Assembly: GCA_003116875.1 (NCBI GenBank)
Contig: BCKT01000002.1
Span: 62,001 to 126,000 of the forward strand
From: Takashimella koratensis
Taxonomy: Eukaryota > Basidiomycota > Tremellomycetes > Trichosporonales > Tetragoniomycetaceae
Length of the DNA stretch: 64,000 nt
Reading direction: 5' to 3'
Shown here: positions 42,601 to 55,715 of the stretch, piece by piece
Position numbering within the stretch: position 1 is the first letter of the stretch
Layout: each line of letters opens with the position of its first letter
Notes under the pieces: generated by a model
Told to the model about the DNA's origin: nothing
What the model saw: only the letters and a program-made list of their open reading frames with translations
Databases searched by the model: none
Position numbers and translations under genes: made by a program

Positions 42601-44342
42601 CTCAGCCTTGAGCGTCAACTCGATAAAGATCTGCTGAAGCTTCTCGTTGACATAGTTGATGCACAACTGCTCGAAACTGTTGTCTTGGAAGATTTCAAAA
42701 CCACTGCGGTCAGCCAAGCTCAAACACGTCACGCACTAGATGTCCAAAACGCCAATGACATATTCCGACTTTGCCTTGGGCTTCATTGAAACGTTGACGC
42801 GGCTGACGATCCACTCGAAGAGGTTGTTGTAAAGCGCTTTGGCGAGAGCATCACGACCTGAACGAGCTTGTGCGACGTTTTGGGGCACCTCATAGACGGA
42901 TCCTCGACGACCGCCACGTTGTGTCTCCATGATGCGGGTCAGGAGGACCTTTTGGACAGCCTCGGAGTTCGAATTCATGAGGTAACCGACAAAATCGGTG
43001 ACACCTGGGTCGACGATCATGGCGTTGCCGTCCGTGTCATTCTCAGCGAATTCAACGTTACCGAGCCAGAGGATGGTCGCGAGGACACGGAAGATGGACT
43101 GCTGTTCGGTAACGGAGAGACCAATGACACCCATTGCGCGCTGATGTTAGCCAAGGTTGGAAAGCGACTCACCAAAGTCTCCTGGAAATCGGCAACGTCG
43201 TCGATACTTCGGACGTCCAGACACTTGCTCCGGCTCGTGTACGTGTACGCCTCTGGTCCTTGGAGACCAAATTCCTCTGCCTGTTAGCGTTGTTCTCTAC
43301 AAGACTCACCTCGCTGCTGATCGCTCGCTCCCTTGGTGAACTGGTAAAAGATGTGAAAGTCGCGCTCGTTGTTGATTTGCCCAACAACACGGTTCTACCA
43401 TCAGCTCAATTTCTTGTTTCACTCACCTTTTCCAAGAGATAGTTTGTGATCTGCGCACCAACCGGCTGGCCGAGCGAGTTGAACATGATCTCTAGGTATT
43501 TACCCTACCATCAGCTCCACCCCGAACTGTGACCTACATGTCGACTGGAGTTATCGTTCCTCAGCGTCTTTGCACAACCAAAACTCTCCAGCAACGGGTT
43601 AGTCGCCAGAACCATCTCTTTGATCCCCTCGATCCCGCCGCTGCCTCCGCTTTCGTTCTCCCCACTGACGGCGGCGATATACTGCATGATCCGCTTGGCT
43701 GCTTCGGTCTTGCCCGCGCCTGACTCGCCCGAGATGATGACACACTGGTTCTCGTGCTCGTGAGTCATGCGGTAGTAGGCAGACTCGGCGGTCGCAAAGA
43801 CGTGCGGAGGCATCTCGATACGGTTCTTCCCGCGGTAAGTTTGAAGTACGGCGTCGGTGTAGATCCCGAGGTCTGGCGTTAGCAGGAGCCGAAGAGGAAG
43901 GGCTTACCTCGGAAAGGGTTGACAGAGATCAACACGTGAGCGATATAGGTCTGTTGTTAGTTATGTTGAGGCCAGGACCTACGTAGATCTCCTGATTGAA
44001 GAACCGGGCTTTGAGGTTTTCGTTGATCGATTCATTGGTGATGGTACTAAGCAGTGTCATGTCGGCGACACCTGCTGTCTTCTTCTTGGTGAGGCCCTCG
44101 GACCAGTCGGCCTTGACAAGTTAGTGACTAACAAGGAGGTAGTATGACCCACCTTTGTCACTTTGGCGGGCTTGGCTGGACCTCCCCCGCCTAGGAGACC
44201 GCCGACCTTCTTGCCGACTTTCTTGGGCGGCTGCGTGGTTGTCAGCCGGTGTGAGAGTGGTGGGATTAAGGTGTAGTGGGCGGGCAACGAGCGGAGAGGA
44301 CGTGGGGGAGGGTGTTGGGGCAGGATGGAGGATACTGACCAT
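39602..44342 (-). CDS. MYO1: Class I myosin with SH3 tail (Myo3/Myo5/MyoA-type)
   Basis: Actin motor for endocytosis and cortical actin patches. Start codon stands alone in exon 1 (ATG at 44342), joined over a 109-nt intron to [20 protein letters not shown]. Motor: [40 protein letters not shown], the P-loop [40 protein letters not shown] (switch I), [20 protein letters not shown] (switch II) and [20 protein letters not shown]. The TEDS-site region is [20 protein letters not shown], with Ser in a PAK-type context. Two IQ motifs follow ([30 protein letters not shown]), then the TH1 lipid-binding domain ([15 protein letters not shown] text, [20 protein letters not shown] text), a Pro/Ala-rich TH2, and an SH3 ([40 protein letters not shown]). 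It ends [17 protein letters not shown], without the acidic tail usual in yeast. About 1,300 residues, around 20 introns. Confidence 0.93.
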
Positions 44343-44608
44343 GTCACGAGGAGTAGGGGTGAGAGTCTGTTGTGGATGGGATAGGATGAATGGAGGATGG
44401 ATGGGTGGTAGATACGAGAGATGGCTAAGAGAGTACTGTAGCATCGGATGACGGCGTCGCCGTAGTCACCAGTCTCCTAGCGGAAGCAATTTCCTCCGTG
44501 CACCCTACACCCGCGGACCACACTACACCTCTCCTTGATCCTTTTCTCCACAATCCATCCATCCACCCCACCTCCCACCTCACCCCCAACCCATCCCCTC
44601 CACCTGAC
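44343..44608. promoter_or_regulatory. Divergent promoter between myosin I and POP2
   Basis: 266-bp head-to-head region; plus strand becomes CACC/CATCC-rich toward POP2. No TATA box. Confidence 0.45.
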
Positions 44609-46110
44609 ATGGTCCCAATACCTCAATCTCAAGCAGATTTCGGCATCCACGAGGTCCGTTCCTACCTGATCCATATCCCATACTCGTCCTAACCTCTCTC
44701 AGGTCTGGGCAGACAACCTCGAAACCGAGTTTGCTGCTCTCCGAAACGCTATCGACATTTACCCTTTTGTCTCCATGGTGAGTCCTCCTTCCCCCGCTTT
44801 CCTCCTCGACGCTCTCTTTCGCTATCATCACAACTCATCATGGACTATGACTAGGACACCGAGTTCCCGGGGATCGTGGCGAGACCGATCGGGACGTTCC
44901 GGACAGGAGCAGATTACCATTTCCAAACGATGAGGTGTAACGTCGATATGCTCAAGATCATCCAACTGGGTGTGACATTGTGTGACGAGGAAGGCAATGT
45001 GGGAGAGGGCATGACGTGGCAGTTCAACTTTCAGTTCAGCTTGGGGTGAGTCTTGGGGTCAATTAGGAGGGAGGATGGGAAGTGTCGAGGAGGATCAAAG
45101 TGTGGAGAGTGGAAGTGGAAGCCTGGGAGAAAACGAGCAGAGGATGGTTGTCTATCATCTGCCGTCTGGGAGAGTCAACATGCCGGCGATATACGGCTTG
45201 AGCAGTGGCTGACCCTACCCAGAGACGACATGTACGCGCCCGACTCGATCGAGTTGTTGAAAAACTCTGGGATCGATTTCAAGCGCAACGAAACCAACGG
45301 GATCGATGTTGGCTATTTCGGTGAACTCCTGGTTACTTCGGGTCTCGTTTTGTTCCCCAACGTCAAATGGATCTCTTTCCACTCGTGAGTGTCGACTTGC
45401 GCCCCTCCATCTCCCTCTCCCTCTCCCTGTTCCTTCCATATTCTTCTCTTCTCGACCATTGCTAAAGTTGCTGACCAAAACCCAGGGGTTACGATTTCGG
45501 CTACCTGTTGAAAATCCTAACCAACGAGCCATTGCCCGCGACCGAGAGCGAATTCTTCCAACTTCTCTTCATCTGGTTCCCTTGCATCTACGATATCAAG
45601 CATGTCGTCCGGTCCGTCAAGACGCTTCGAGGAGGGTTGCAGGAGATTGCAGAGTCGCTCGGGGTGAGTTGGAGTTGATTCTTTTCGTCGCGGCTTGACG
45701 GGTCAATTTGGGGCTCTTTACCTTGATGTTCTCGCTACCGTGCTGGATACTTCGATTGCTGACTGGTACCTCAAACCTCTTCCCCATCACTCATCCTCAT
45801 CACGCGCAGCTCGCGCGAATCGGTCCACAACACCAAGCAGGCTCCGACTCTCTCCTCACCGCTTCTGTCTTCTTCCGTATCCGATCTACGTACTTTAACG
45901 ACACCCTCAACGACGTTTACTACAAGTGAGTCCCTTCTCTCCACCTATCTCATTGCACCCGAGAACCCAAGGGGCAAAGCTGACTTGCGTCTTAGGAACT
46001 ACTTGTACGGTTTTTCTCGACCTGCGAGGGTAATGGCATTGGACAATGGACGAGTCTCGCCTGCACCTGTTACTCAGCTCTTACCTGGTGCTGGCGATAA
46101 GGGGTACTAG
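44609..46110 (+). CDS. POP2: CCR4-NOT deadenylase subunit Pop2/Caf1 (CNOT7/8-type)
   Basis: DEDD-family 3'-5' exoribonuclease that shortens poly(A) tails as part of CCR4-NOT. Start [20 protein letters not shown] (first intron inside this block), then [20 protein letters not shown]. The catalytic DxE is [20 protein letters not shown]; next [80 protein letters not shown]. The third Asp is in [13 protein letters not shown] and the fourth in [16 protein letters not shown]. Ends [15 protein letters not shown] at 46108-46110. All four acidic residues are present, unlike S. cerevisiae Pop2, which carries a changed motif. About 290 residues, close to animal CNOT7. About six introns, several longer than elsewhere. 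Confidence 0.95.
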
Positions 46111-46816
46111 GCTCGCCTGTACTCGGTCTTAGCCCATGGGCCTTGGGCGGGGGGTGTTTGCGTGATGTGAGGAGGGGGAATGTAGGGATGTGTGTTAGGG
46201 GAGGAGTGGCAGGAAGAGGTATCTTTGGTTTAGACATTGCGCATACCCAATACCACTCCACCTGACACCGCCTCACCTCATTAGCCTTTTCTGTAGTGAC
46301 ACATGTATGTATTGTTAGCACGTTACCATCCACTTCTGCTCTTGCTTTACCACCTAAAAAGCTGAGCCTCTGGCCCATAAACCAATAGTTAGAAACGTTC
46401 AACCCACTGACTGAAGCAAGGTCCGCCTGCTCTACTACCCAGCGCTAACATCCAGACACCACCAAGTCCGACGGTCTTTGACACAACCTTTCATCTCCTT
46501 TCTACTGTATACAATAGGGATAAGAATCAGTAGGAGTAGGGAAAACCGTTTCACACCAATCATGCACAATGCGTATAGTACAGACTTATTCACAATCGAC
46601 CTCCATCTCGATTCACTTCATCGCCTCCTTCTCTCTCCCTCCCTCTCTCTCTCTCTCTCTTTCCCTGCCTGTCTTTCTCTCTCGGTCCGCTACATATACC
46701 ACCACCTGTATCTTATTCCACTACATATGCTCAGTCTCTTTTTTGACCTCTCCGTTATCCCTGCGTCTCGTCAGTTTTCATCCCTTTACCCACTCCTTTG
46801 TCTCCTTTGTCTTGAC
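46111..46816. other. Convergent intergenic region
   Basis: 700-bp tail-to-tail spacer with a CT repeat at about 46630-46668. No gene recognised. Confidence 0.5.
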
Positions 46817-49775
46817 TCACGCGACTTCATACATCAGTCCCAAATTCCTCAGAGCGGCGACAACCATCTGCGCATCTTCTGCGCACTTTCTTGCCTCTAC
46901 ACGTGTCGTCAGCAACCATCCGACTCCCTACCGCACCCTGACCCCAATCGAGCTAGACTCACCATCCTCTTGACCGAGCTTCTTCAAGACCGCAGCGGCT
47001 TTGGCCATCCTCTCGGCAGCCCAGAACCACGCGGTGAGGGCATAAGCTCCTCCGATTCCTTGCTTGTGTCGGTTCCTCCTCGCATCTGCCCCTGGAACCA
47101 GAGGTTTCGCTGGATCCTCATCATCCAAGGCCAGTTCACGTGCCCAAAGTCGAATAAGCGCCACGAGTTCTCTAGCTGCGTCGAGGCATTGGCGACGGTC
47201 TTCTTCGTCGTCTCCGTCCACATCGTGTAGTAGCATTCTCGTTGCGATCAAGCATTCGTGCTGTACTAATTAGCAAAAGCCAAGGACAAAACAACATCAC
47301 GAGCCGCTAGAGAAACTCACGACCAAAGGGACATCCGGTGCGATCCAAGGCCTCTCCTCATTCGGCTTGACACGGTACTGTTCAGGCATATTGTCCTGCA
47401 TCCACCTAGCGGTCTGCATAATCTCCTCGTAGGCAGCCGGGTACTCTTTTCGAATTGGTGATCGCTTTGTCGATCCCGTTGTCTGCATCTGAGCGAGTTG
47501 CCTAAACGTCGGGTTGGTCTCTGGCTTTTCGTTTCGAATTCGCTTGGTCCGATGTAACAAGTGGGCAGCGCCGAGAATGTACCCGCTGAAAAGGGATTAG
47601 CCTGGATCTCGTTTCATGCCTGTGATAGACTCACAAGTGAAAATCGAGCTTCTTGTCGCCCGTGCCTTGAGAGAGGGTGTAGAGGTCGCGGATGTTGATA
47701 TCCGGGTTGCGATAGATGGTGCCGTTGAGGTAATCGTCTGGGAGACGAGGGAATGGGGTGATGATCGTCTCGTGACGGAAGGCCGTTGCCCAAGGGATGA
47801 TGAGGGACGAGCCCGTTTCGTGACCCCAGATTGCCCAGCTGAATGTCAGTCAAATTCAGATTCGCTCACTTACAAAGTGTGAATCCGCTCAGCGAGTTCC
47901 CACTGATCCTTGGGCGGACCTAGCAATGGCCACGGGTTGGCCCCGTTCTCTTTCGTCTCATAGTCCTCTGGCTTGAAGATCGACGACGGAATCTTGTGCA
48001 ACTGACACGCCATCACGAGCCTATTGTCAGCTTGATCCAAGAATTTGACCTACGATGCCGACTGCCAAGTGAGTTGCCAAGCCTCTAGCGCCCGCGCTCG
48101 GCTCAACATCCATTTCCCAATCATCTTTGTGCTGTTGATCGCATCGAGCAACCTATCTTCATTCGAGATACTCTCTCGAATCTTGGCGAGTGCAATCTCG
48201 CTCAACGGTTCGGCGAGTTGTCGAACGCTAGGGATGAAACTTGCGGATGCGGCGATGGTGTAGATGGCGAAGAGGAGACAAGGGTGAGGTCGTTGACCTG
48301 CTGGCAGTGCCATTTTGGCGCGAAATTGTGCCTCGGACCAGACTTCACTGCCGTAACGCTGCCGAGGCGGGCAAAAAAACAACTCGAGCCTGGGGTTAGC
48401 CGAGTCGGTTGATGAAAACTTACAAATACTCTCGGGCTGATTGAGAGATGTCACGCTCTTCAAGCATGACAGCTTTAGGGACGTCAAAGCCCTCGGGCAA
48501 AGGGTCCGCCTTGGCGTCCCATGAGACTGACGGAGCAGAGGTGGGACCAGGCGGGACCGGGAGGACTTGTTGAGCCGGGTCAAAGTTGACGAATCCGAGC
48601 GCGGCAAGAGGGTCGCCAGACAAGTCTTGGTGCTGCTGCTGGTTGGCGCTGGAAGCGGGAGTCGGGATCGACGCAGGGGTGGTGTTACTATCCGTCCAAG
48701 TTTGCTGCCACGCCGGTACTTCTGTCGAGACAGCGTTCCAGTTGACCTGTTCCGTGCCCAGGTTCATGGGCTGCTGGATAAACTCGGTTCCGTTTTGCCA
48801 GGTCCACGGGATTTGGGTTGTTGGAAGGGTCGCAGCGACGGCAGCGGCAGCAGCGACATGTGGGCTCGATTCGTCCGATTTCGCAGTGATCGGCACCTGA
48901 GTCGGCGGAATCACCATCGACGAAGTCATAGGGTCGGTAAAGGAGTAGACGGAAAAGTCGGGAACGGGCATTTGAGGGAGGGCGTTATTGGAGTAGACGG
49001 GGAGAGGGAGCATGGCATGGGCCGAGTGTCGTCGAGCAGCATAGGCAGCGCGAAGTTCGGCTTCCTCCATTTCGGCTGGGGGTTAGCATTGTTTCAGCAA
49101 GGGACACTTACCAAGCTTTCGCTCGAGCTTTTCCACGCGAGACGCGGGTCGGATGGCGTCGTAAATACACCGATCTTTCCGCTTTGCACATTGATCACAA
49201 GTGGGTTTAGACGCCGAGCATTTCTGCGATCAGTTATGAAACATGTATATACTCACTAATTTTTTCGCTCGGCACATGAGACATGCGTCTCCGCGTCGAA
49301 GTGGTTGGGCAACGGCAGCTGGCATCAGTGTTGGCCTAAGAGTTGAGTACTCACTCTTCTTGTATGGTTTCTCGGGTGACGAGTTGGGCTGAGCTCTGGC
49401 CGTTTGGCCGACACGCCGGCCTTCGTTCATGGGGTCGAGCGAGTACCGCCTCCGGATTGCGGCTTCAAGGTCGCGCGGGTCGGTAACGATATCGTTTGGG
49501 AGGGTAGGGGGTCGGACCGGTTGCGGGTGGTAGACGGAGGTGGAGGCGGTGGGGATGGACCGTGGCGCGGGTGGGGGTACGAGTGGCAGTGGGTGAGGGG
49601 TCCATGTGGGCAGGTGTGGGAGGTGGGGTGGGTGTTGGGGGTGGAAAGGGAGGGGGAAAGTGGAGGTAGAGGTGGGGGCGGTGGGGGCGGTGGATGCGGT
49701 GCCGGCGGTGTCGGAGGATGGAGTGAAGGGGGTGTCAGGTGTGGAAGAGGAGGAGGACGGGTGGGGCAGTGGCAT
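46817..49775 (-). CDS. Zn2Cys6 fungal transcription factor
   Basis: Binuclear zinc-cluster regulator. Start MPLPHPSSSSSTPDTPFTPS at 49775; the first about 140 residues are Ser/Thr/Pro-rich and disordered, ending ARAQPNSSPEKPYK. The zinc cluster is RRGDACLMCRAKKL joined over an intron to KCSASKPTCDQCAKRKDRCI: spacing CX2CX6CX6CX2CX6C, as required. A short coiled coil (SRVEKLERKLAEMEEAELRA) probably dimerises. A Gln/Pro-rich middle follows, then the fungal-specific regulatory region: LLELFFCPPRQRYGSEVWSE, HPCLLFAIYTIAASASFIPS, KMIGKWMLSRARALEAWQLT, RIHTFWAIWGHETGSSLIIP and AWFWAAERMAKAAAVLKKLG. The last short exon ends RNLGLMYEVA, TGA at 46817-46819. About 880 residues, eight or so short introns. 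A 5.9-kb gene-poor stretch lies upstream. Target genes unknown. Confidence 0.9.
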
Positions 49776-50480
49776 GGCGGTGGGGTGATGGTGGCGTTGT
49801 GATGAGTTGGGTATTGATGGGCACGGTCAGCTCCACATTCAATCACACCCGAATAAAACGGCAAGCGACCACCGTAGCGAGGGTGAAGACGGAAACAGGG
49901 ACAGACACGTCGTGACAATGACGGCGTTCAGAAAAGACCGTGGTGCCAAGATCGCGCCCTCCAGGTGAATGCGAAGTTGCGGGCACGAGAGGATGGTGGG
50001 GGTGAGATTGAGGGATTGTGACGGTGAGAGTGAGAAGGTGGGATGGATAGACACTTAAGAGTGTGTAGACTCGGCACAGGACTCACCCATTGTTGTTACC
50101 GCTAGCTTGGAGTATGAACGAGTAAGAGTTTGTGATTCACGACGAGGGAGAGCGAGGGTCAGGGGTCGGTCGGTCTCGGCGTCTAATATTTCCCACCTCC
50201 TGGTGGGTTCGTGTGAGAGCTGTCGTAAACTCGAGGGGGGTCCGGAGGGGTGGCCGAATGGGACCGGGTCAAGCTTAATCGTTGGGGATCGGCAGGGTTG
50301 TATATAGAGGCGATCGCTGTAGTTGGGATGTGCCGAGTAGCCCCTTTGTCGAGAACGGGTGAACCGGCGCGGTGGGCAGCGGGGGTGGAGGGGTGGAGGA
50401 GGGGTGAGAATGTCGGCTCCGACAAAGGTATGTATGAGATGGTGGGAGGTTGGGAAAACCGAAGAGAGAAAGGTTGGGCT

Positions 50481-50482
<2 letters not shown>

Positions 50483-50523
<41 letters not shown>
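50483..50523. repeat. Poly-G homopolymer (41 bases)
   Basis: Longest G run in the window, about 700 bp upstream of the zinc-cluster start codon. Confidence 0.9.
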
Positions 50524-50524
<1 letters not shown>

Positions 50525-50788
50525 GGTGGTGTTTATTGTATGCTGAGAGGAGAGCTAGGGGGGTGATGTTGTCCTTGTCAATGGAGTCGAGGTCGAGCTA
50601 TATGAGGTCTGTGGATTCGGATTTGGATTCAGATTTTTTGCAGTTCCACTGTGACTGTGTCTGTGACAGTGTTAGCACGAACCCCTTTGTAGATCCGATC
50701 AGCGAGGCAGAGTGTGTGGGCAGGGTGGGGGTCGGGGAGCACGCGGTGCATATGGGACATGGGACGAGCGGGGCTGGGGGCTGGGGGC

Positions 50789-50843
50789 NNNNNNNNNNNN
50801 NNNNNNNNNNNNNNNNNNNNNNNNNNNNNNNNNNNNNNNNNNN
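50789..50843. other. Assembly gap (55 N) in G-rich DNA
   Basis: Flanked by GGGGGC on the left and GGAGGGG on the right; the missing bases are probably G-rich. Confidence 0.9.
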
Positions 50844-53800
50844 GGAGGGGCAAGAGCCGCGGAGGCAAGGCGGCAGGCGGCGAAGGGAGGGGCGAGATAC
50901 AAGCGCGGCTCCGATATCGGCAGAAAGGAGTGGGAGGGGGAGGGGAGGGGACGGGGGAGGAAGGAGGGGAGGAGGGAGGAAGGAGGGGAGGAGGGAGGAG
51001 TCGACTCACACGCTGCGTAGTTGGCGCGCGTTGATGGCGAGCGTATCTGATGGCGTGGAAGAGGGCAAGCGGGGAGGGCGCAGAGGGGCGAGGTGGAGGT
51101 GGAAGGAAGGGGGAGCGAGACAACCAGGGGAAGGGAATGATGAGACAGTGTCGTATCACTTGACAATCACAATCACAATCAGCATCAACATGACACTGCC
51201 CAACGTGGGTCCGCAGGCCGTCGGCGTCTCTCTTTGGCAATTCCTCGCAACCGGCGGGCGATGACTGGTCGTTGGGACGTAAACGATACCGGCCCGGGAC
51301 GGTGGAGATGTGCTTTCGAGTCCGTGTAAAAGGCCTTTGGATCTCGGACGGACGTAGCGACGTGATGGCGCACTCGAGGGGTGTTTCGACGCTCTCTCCT
51401 CTCTCTCTCTCTCTCACAAACAACGACTAGCGAGTCACCCAAAGGTGCTACGAGCGGCGGACCTCGGCGGGGGNGGAAACGCTGACTCAGAGGGATCTGA
51501 GAGAACTGGCGGGACCGGCGGTGGACCGAGGTTTAGAACTTGGCCGTTCGTCCTTTGACAAACGGTAGCGGGTTCAAGTACGTCCTTTGTGGTAGGACGC
51601 CGAAGTCTGAATAAGCGAGAGATCCGGTCGAGAGTCGAACGATGGTTGGCGATGTGGGCAAGCGCTGATGCTGATGCTGATGCTATGGTTTTGCTGATGC
51701 GACTGGGACGGAGACGGCGAGGGACAGGGGTCCGTCGTTTGCGTTTGTTCCTTGCGACTTGCTGATGGTCGTCGTGCTGTTGATGCGCCGAAACGACGGA
51801 TCAAGAAGTGTCAGGTAGTCAAGGTTGGTTGAGTGTGTCGTTACGGTGGAGAGATTGGGAAAAGGCAAAATAAACGGAATCTTGCGGATTTCTGATACAG
51901 TCGCGGGTCGGGGTCAACCTGTCGGTCTCTCTACACCCTGTCTCTTTTATCTATTTCCCACTTGGCTAGTGATTTGAGCCCGATCCCACGGCCCCACCCT
52001 ACGTACGCGGCGGGAGAGCAAGGAGGGAGGGGAGGGAAGACAAGGGGGAGGCGGCGAGGCACCACCTGTCGTACGTCCTGGCTATCTGCACAGGTGTCCG
52101 AGCCCCTTCGTCATCCTATCATCCAATGCGCTGTTCAGATCTTAAGCACCACGGGGGGTTCAGTGGCCAGCGGAGAAGACTTCCTCTCCGTCTCCACCTT
52201 TTTCGCCCCCGCTCTCGTCCGCCTGCCCGTCTTCTCTCGCTGCCGTCTCGCCTCGCCTCGTCTCGGGCCTCTTCTATCCACCCTGGTCCAGTGTACAGCT
52301 CGAATTCCGGTGTCTCGCACTACACGTTTCCGATCTATCTGTTTTTTTAATTTTCATTTTCCACATTTTCTCCAGTCCAGACGCTTCCTACTTCCTAACT
52401 AGCCTGTATAGACTATCGATTCCTGAATGCTCGATTCCCTGTGTGAGTGGGTGGAGTGTGGGGCTACCTCCCGAACACTGTCAGAAGCTGACAGGGCAGG
52501 TGAGACGCTGCTAGCGACGGGATGATCAGGAAGGGTGTCAGTCCGACCGTCCGACCCTGGAGCGGAGAAGCGAGCGCGGAACCGCTGCTGGGTGGGGCGA
52601 GGGAAGGTTGGCAAAAGTGGAATTAAAAGAAAAAGGACCAGATCGGAAGGATCGCGGGGAGGCGCAGGTTAAATGGATGGTAGCACATGGTGCACACTTT
52701 TCTATTTGGCTTTTGGCAATGACATCTACCCCTGGAGGCGTCAATCCCTTCGTCACCCAGATCGCTGCTCGTCGACGACAAAGTCTTGGCTATGCGCTCT
52801 CTGGCGGTTCTGGTTGGTCGTTGGACCTGGACCTGGGCTTTGGAAACCGACTCATCCAGCACAAACCATTGACCTGTTCGATTTATTCGATGATCCCGAT
52901 CCGATCGAAGCAGGTGTTAGGTCAGCTGAAGCCTGCGCTCTGGCCCTCTACTCTGTCACTCCGCTACTCCATATCCCTACCCTTGCTCCCTCCTCCAAAG
53001 TTCTTGCTCCCTGCTCTACCCACCTACCCACCTGCATGCATGTCACTCGGACCACCAATACCGAAAATCAGCAATAACAAAGAAAAACTACCATTGTCCC
53101 GGGTCTAAAGACCCAGGTTGTCTCCGCCCCGTTCCCTGACCTAAACATTACCCCGTTCGCTCGGCGGTACATTGCGGTGTTCCTTGTATCTCCCTTACAC
53201 GCTCTATCTTGTATGTGCTCGCTTGGACGTCGTTCCTAGCCACAAGTGTATTACGGTGGACCCCAATCCCCCCCACCCGAGCGTATCACGGTATCTAAAA
53301 TCTTGCGCTAGGAATACGAAACAGACCGCGTTCGAGGTCATCGGAATGGGTGAGTGGAGAGGGGTTCGTCAGGCACCGCTCTCAGCTCCCAGACCATATG
53401 CACGCTGCAAGACGAAGGAGGCGATACGTTCGTCGTGACGGTGCGTCAGCGGTCAGCGAGCTACACTGCTAGTCACTGCAAGCGACACTGCATTTCATTC
53501 CGGTCCCACGAGGTCTCACGCGGTCTTGGTCATCGAGTCACTGCTGACGAGTCGTGGGAAGGAAAGCCATCCTCAAGCGAGGTGAGAGAGGGCAGGTACA
53601 ATCTGGTCCTTTTGTTTTGCCCGTCTCCGTCTCCGTGTGTGTGCTCCTCGTGGAAACGCGGGGTTGGGGGCGGCGTGAGAGCAGTACGCGTACTTACCGT
53701 ACAGAGATAGCGGTACAGAGCTTGAACAGTGCCTAGGTCCCGCCATGTGGTGTGTGCGATCGGTACGAGACCCGAGCAAAGTGCGAGATCGAGTTGGGGA

Positions 53801-55715
53801 GTCGGTGAAAGTCCACCGGCGAGACCGGTACGACTGCCGAGAAGTACATGTGCAGCATGGCAAGTGGAGGCAGTGAGGTAGTGGAGGGCTGACTGGTGGA
53901 GGCAGGACTAATCCGGACAGCGTCGAGTCGAGTCATCTCCCCCCCGAGAGACAGATACGAATGCACATCTCAGTAGCGACGTTACATGCATCAAGCAGTG
54001 TTCACTGCCTTTGCTCTGTCTAGACCTGCTCCAACTCTTCTCTTCACTCAACGCTCGTCTCTTTCCAGTGTCCAATGTATTGTCACGGTCTCACAACTGT
54101 CGTCTTCGTCTCTGTCCTGTCACTCCTCCTTGTACCCAGCCCATCACCGTCATCATCGTCAGCCTTCCCAAGCCTTTCTCCAACTCTCCACCACTGCCAT
54201 CGGAACGGAACCCATCTCGTAACTTGAATAAATTGGCTTGCGACTGCTCCCGCCCGGCCCTGGTTCGTTAGATCGCCCCACCGAACACCGGCAGCGACAT
54301 CGGTTCCTCTAATCTGGTCTAAAAACATCCCGCGCAGCAGCCATTTCCACGCCCTTTGCTCTTTCCCTCACTTTCCGTACATCCTTTCTTGTACCTCCGA
54401 CTACTGCCCCTCTCTGCGCAGGCCCAAGCCTAATCCCCACTTTCCCAATCCTCAAAACCCAGCTCCAGCCTTTTGGTACCCGGACGACTGGCTTCTTACC
54501 CTACATTTTTTAGCTCCGTTCACTCGTTCGGCTCCACCCCCGAAATCCTCGATCGCACTGATATTCCCGACTCAACGGGCCGTGCCTGAGACGCCTCGTA
54601 CCACCACTTCACCAACCACTTCCCACCGCTCACGGAGTTGGCAAGTTTTTAAGCCCGGATGCACACGCCACCTGCTTTTCACCTCGTCCCAAACAACGCC
54701 TGCTCCCCTTGACTCGGCAGGTCGTAGATCCCGCTTCTTTTTACATGACGTCAATGACCTCTCCGTCCCCAGACTGACCCTCCATCCCTACGACAGCTGA
54801 TCACTAGTCCAAGCCCAAAGACCAGGTAGAGATCGCTTTTCGATTACCCCAATCGATCCACGCCCCTTTCGTCACCCCTTCCTCGCTTGGCCAATCTCTC
54901 CAACCTCGCACAACCTCCGTCGGAACCTTGCCCGGAACTCTTGTCCTTAGCGTATACAACCTCTTCAAACCTCAATCTCCCCGTCGGAAACTCGGTCCCC
55001 AATCCTGATCTAAAACCGGGACGTTACCAAAAACTTGTTTGAACCTGACCTTGCTTGAGCACTGCTTATCCCCTACCCCCCTACCCTACCCCCTGCCTCC
55101 TGCCCTATACGTCAACGTCCTCTCCCAACGGAACGGATCTGGGGAGAGAGGAAGGAGGGACCAGAGCAAGACCTCGAGAAGATATGGACTAATCCGCGGT
55201 CGGAGAAGGTGCCAAGTCCACGTCGGCCGGCCCGACCCGAACCCGACGAACCTGAATGTAGGCGCTAATTCATTCGCCGTCCACGTGTGTGGGTTAGCGT
55301 GTTTCCTTGCGGGGTCGATCGGTCCGATTGGGTCCGATTATAGATATTGTAGGAAGGTGGCTATGGCAATGTCTCTCCGTCATGTCTTGCTACTCTGTTG
55401 GTGAGGTCTATAGCGACGTAGGCAGGACAGTAAGTGACGTGGCGAACTAATCCCTCCACGACTACCATCTACCATCTATCCAGGACACGAATGCTCTCTC
55501 ACACTCTCACCTACCTTTCCCTCTTCCTATGCTCAAAGCCAAGACTTGACAAGCTTCCAAATCGAGACGTGGCACTCTGCTCAGCACACGCTAGATGGAC
55601 TCACCAAACATTTGATCCCACTTCACATTCAGGCCCAACGACTGACCGACCACTGATCGAAAGCTACATGCATGGAGTGAATTAGATAAAAACCAACCTC
55701 GACCTTAACACAGAC

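Larger units (their letters stand above)
49776..55715. other. 5.9-kb gene-poor region
   Basis: Lies 5' of the zinc-cluster gene and 3' of the gene ending at 55716. It holds a 41-base G run, an assembly gap, a single N at 51474, purine-rich DNA (50.85-51.1 kb) and CT-rich DNA (54-55 kb). ORFs here are short, low-complexity or cross the gap, and none shows domain or splice support. The 54.3-55.0 kb stretch looks like long 5' UTR or promoter sequence. Non-coding transcripts are possible but not shown. Confidence 0.5.

Noticed and set aside
50359..51423. ORFs of 260 to 300 residues across the poly-G run and the gap
   Set aside because: They read through N bases and purine-only DNA and have repeat-derived composition.
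51540..51600. GGTTCAAGTAC resembling a tRNA T-loop
   Set aside because: No complementary T-stem or acceptor stem around it.
52608..53108. 166-residue plus-strand ORF in the gene-poor region
   Set aside because: Mixed composition, no recognisable domain, and a neighbouring frame looks equally good; no splice support.
54000..55700. Several 60 to 120-residue ORFs
   Set aside because: CT-rich sequence with no coherent protein features; more like promoter or leader DNA.
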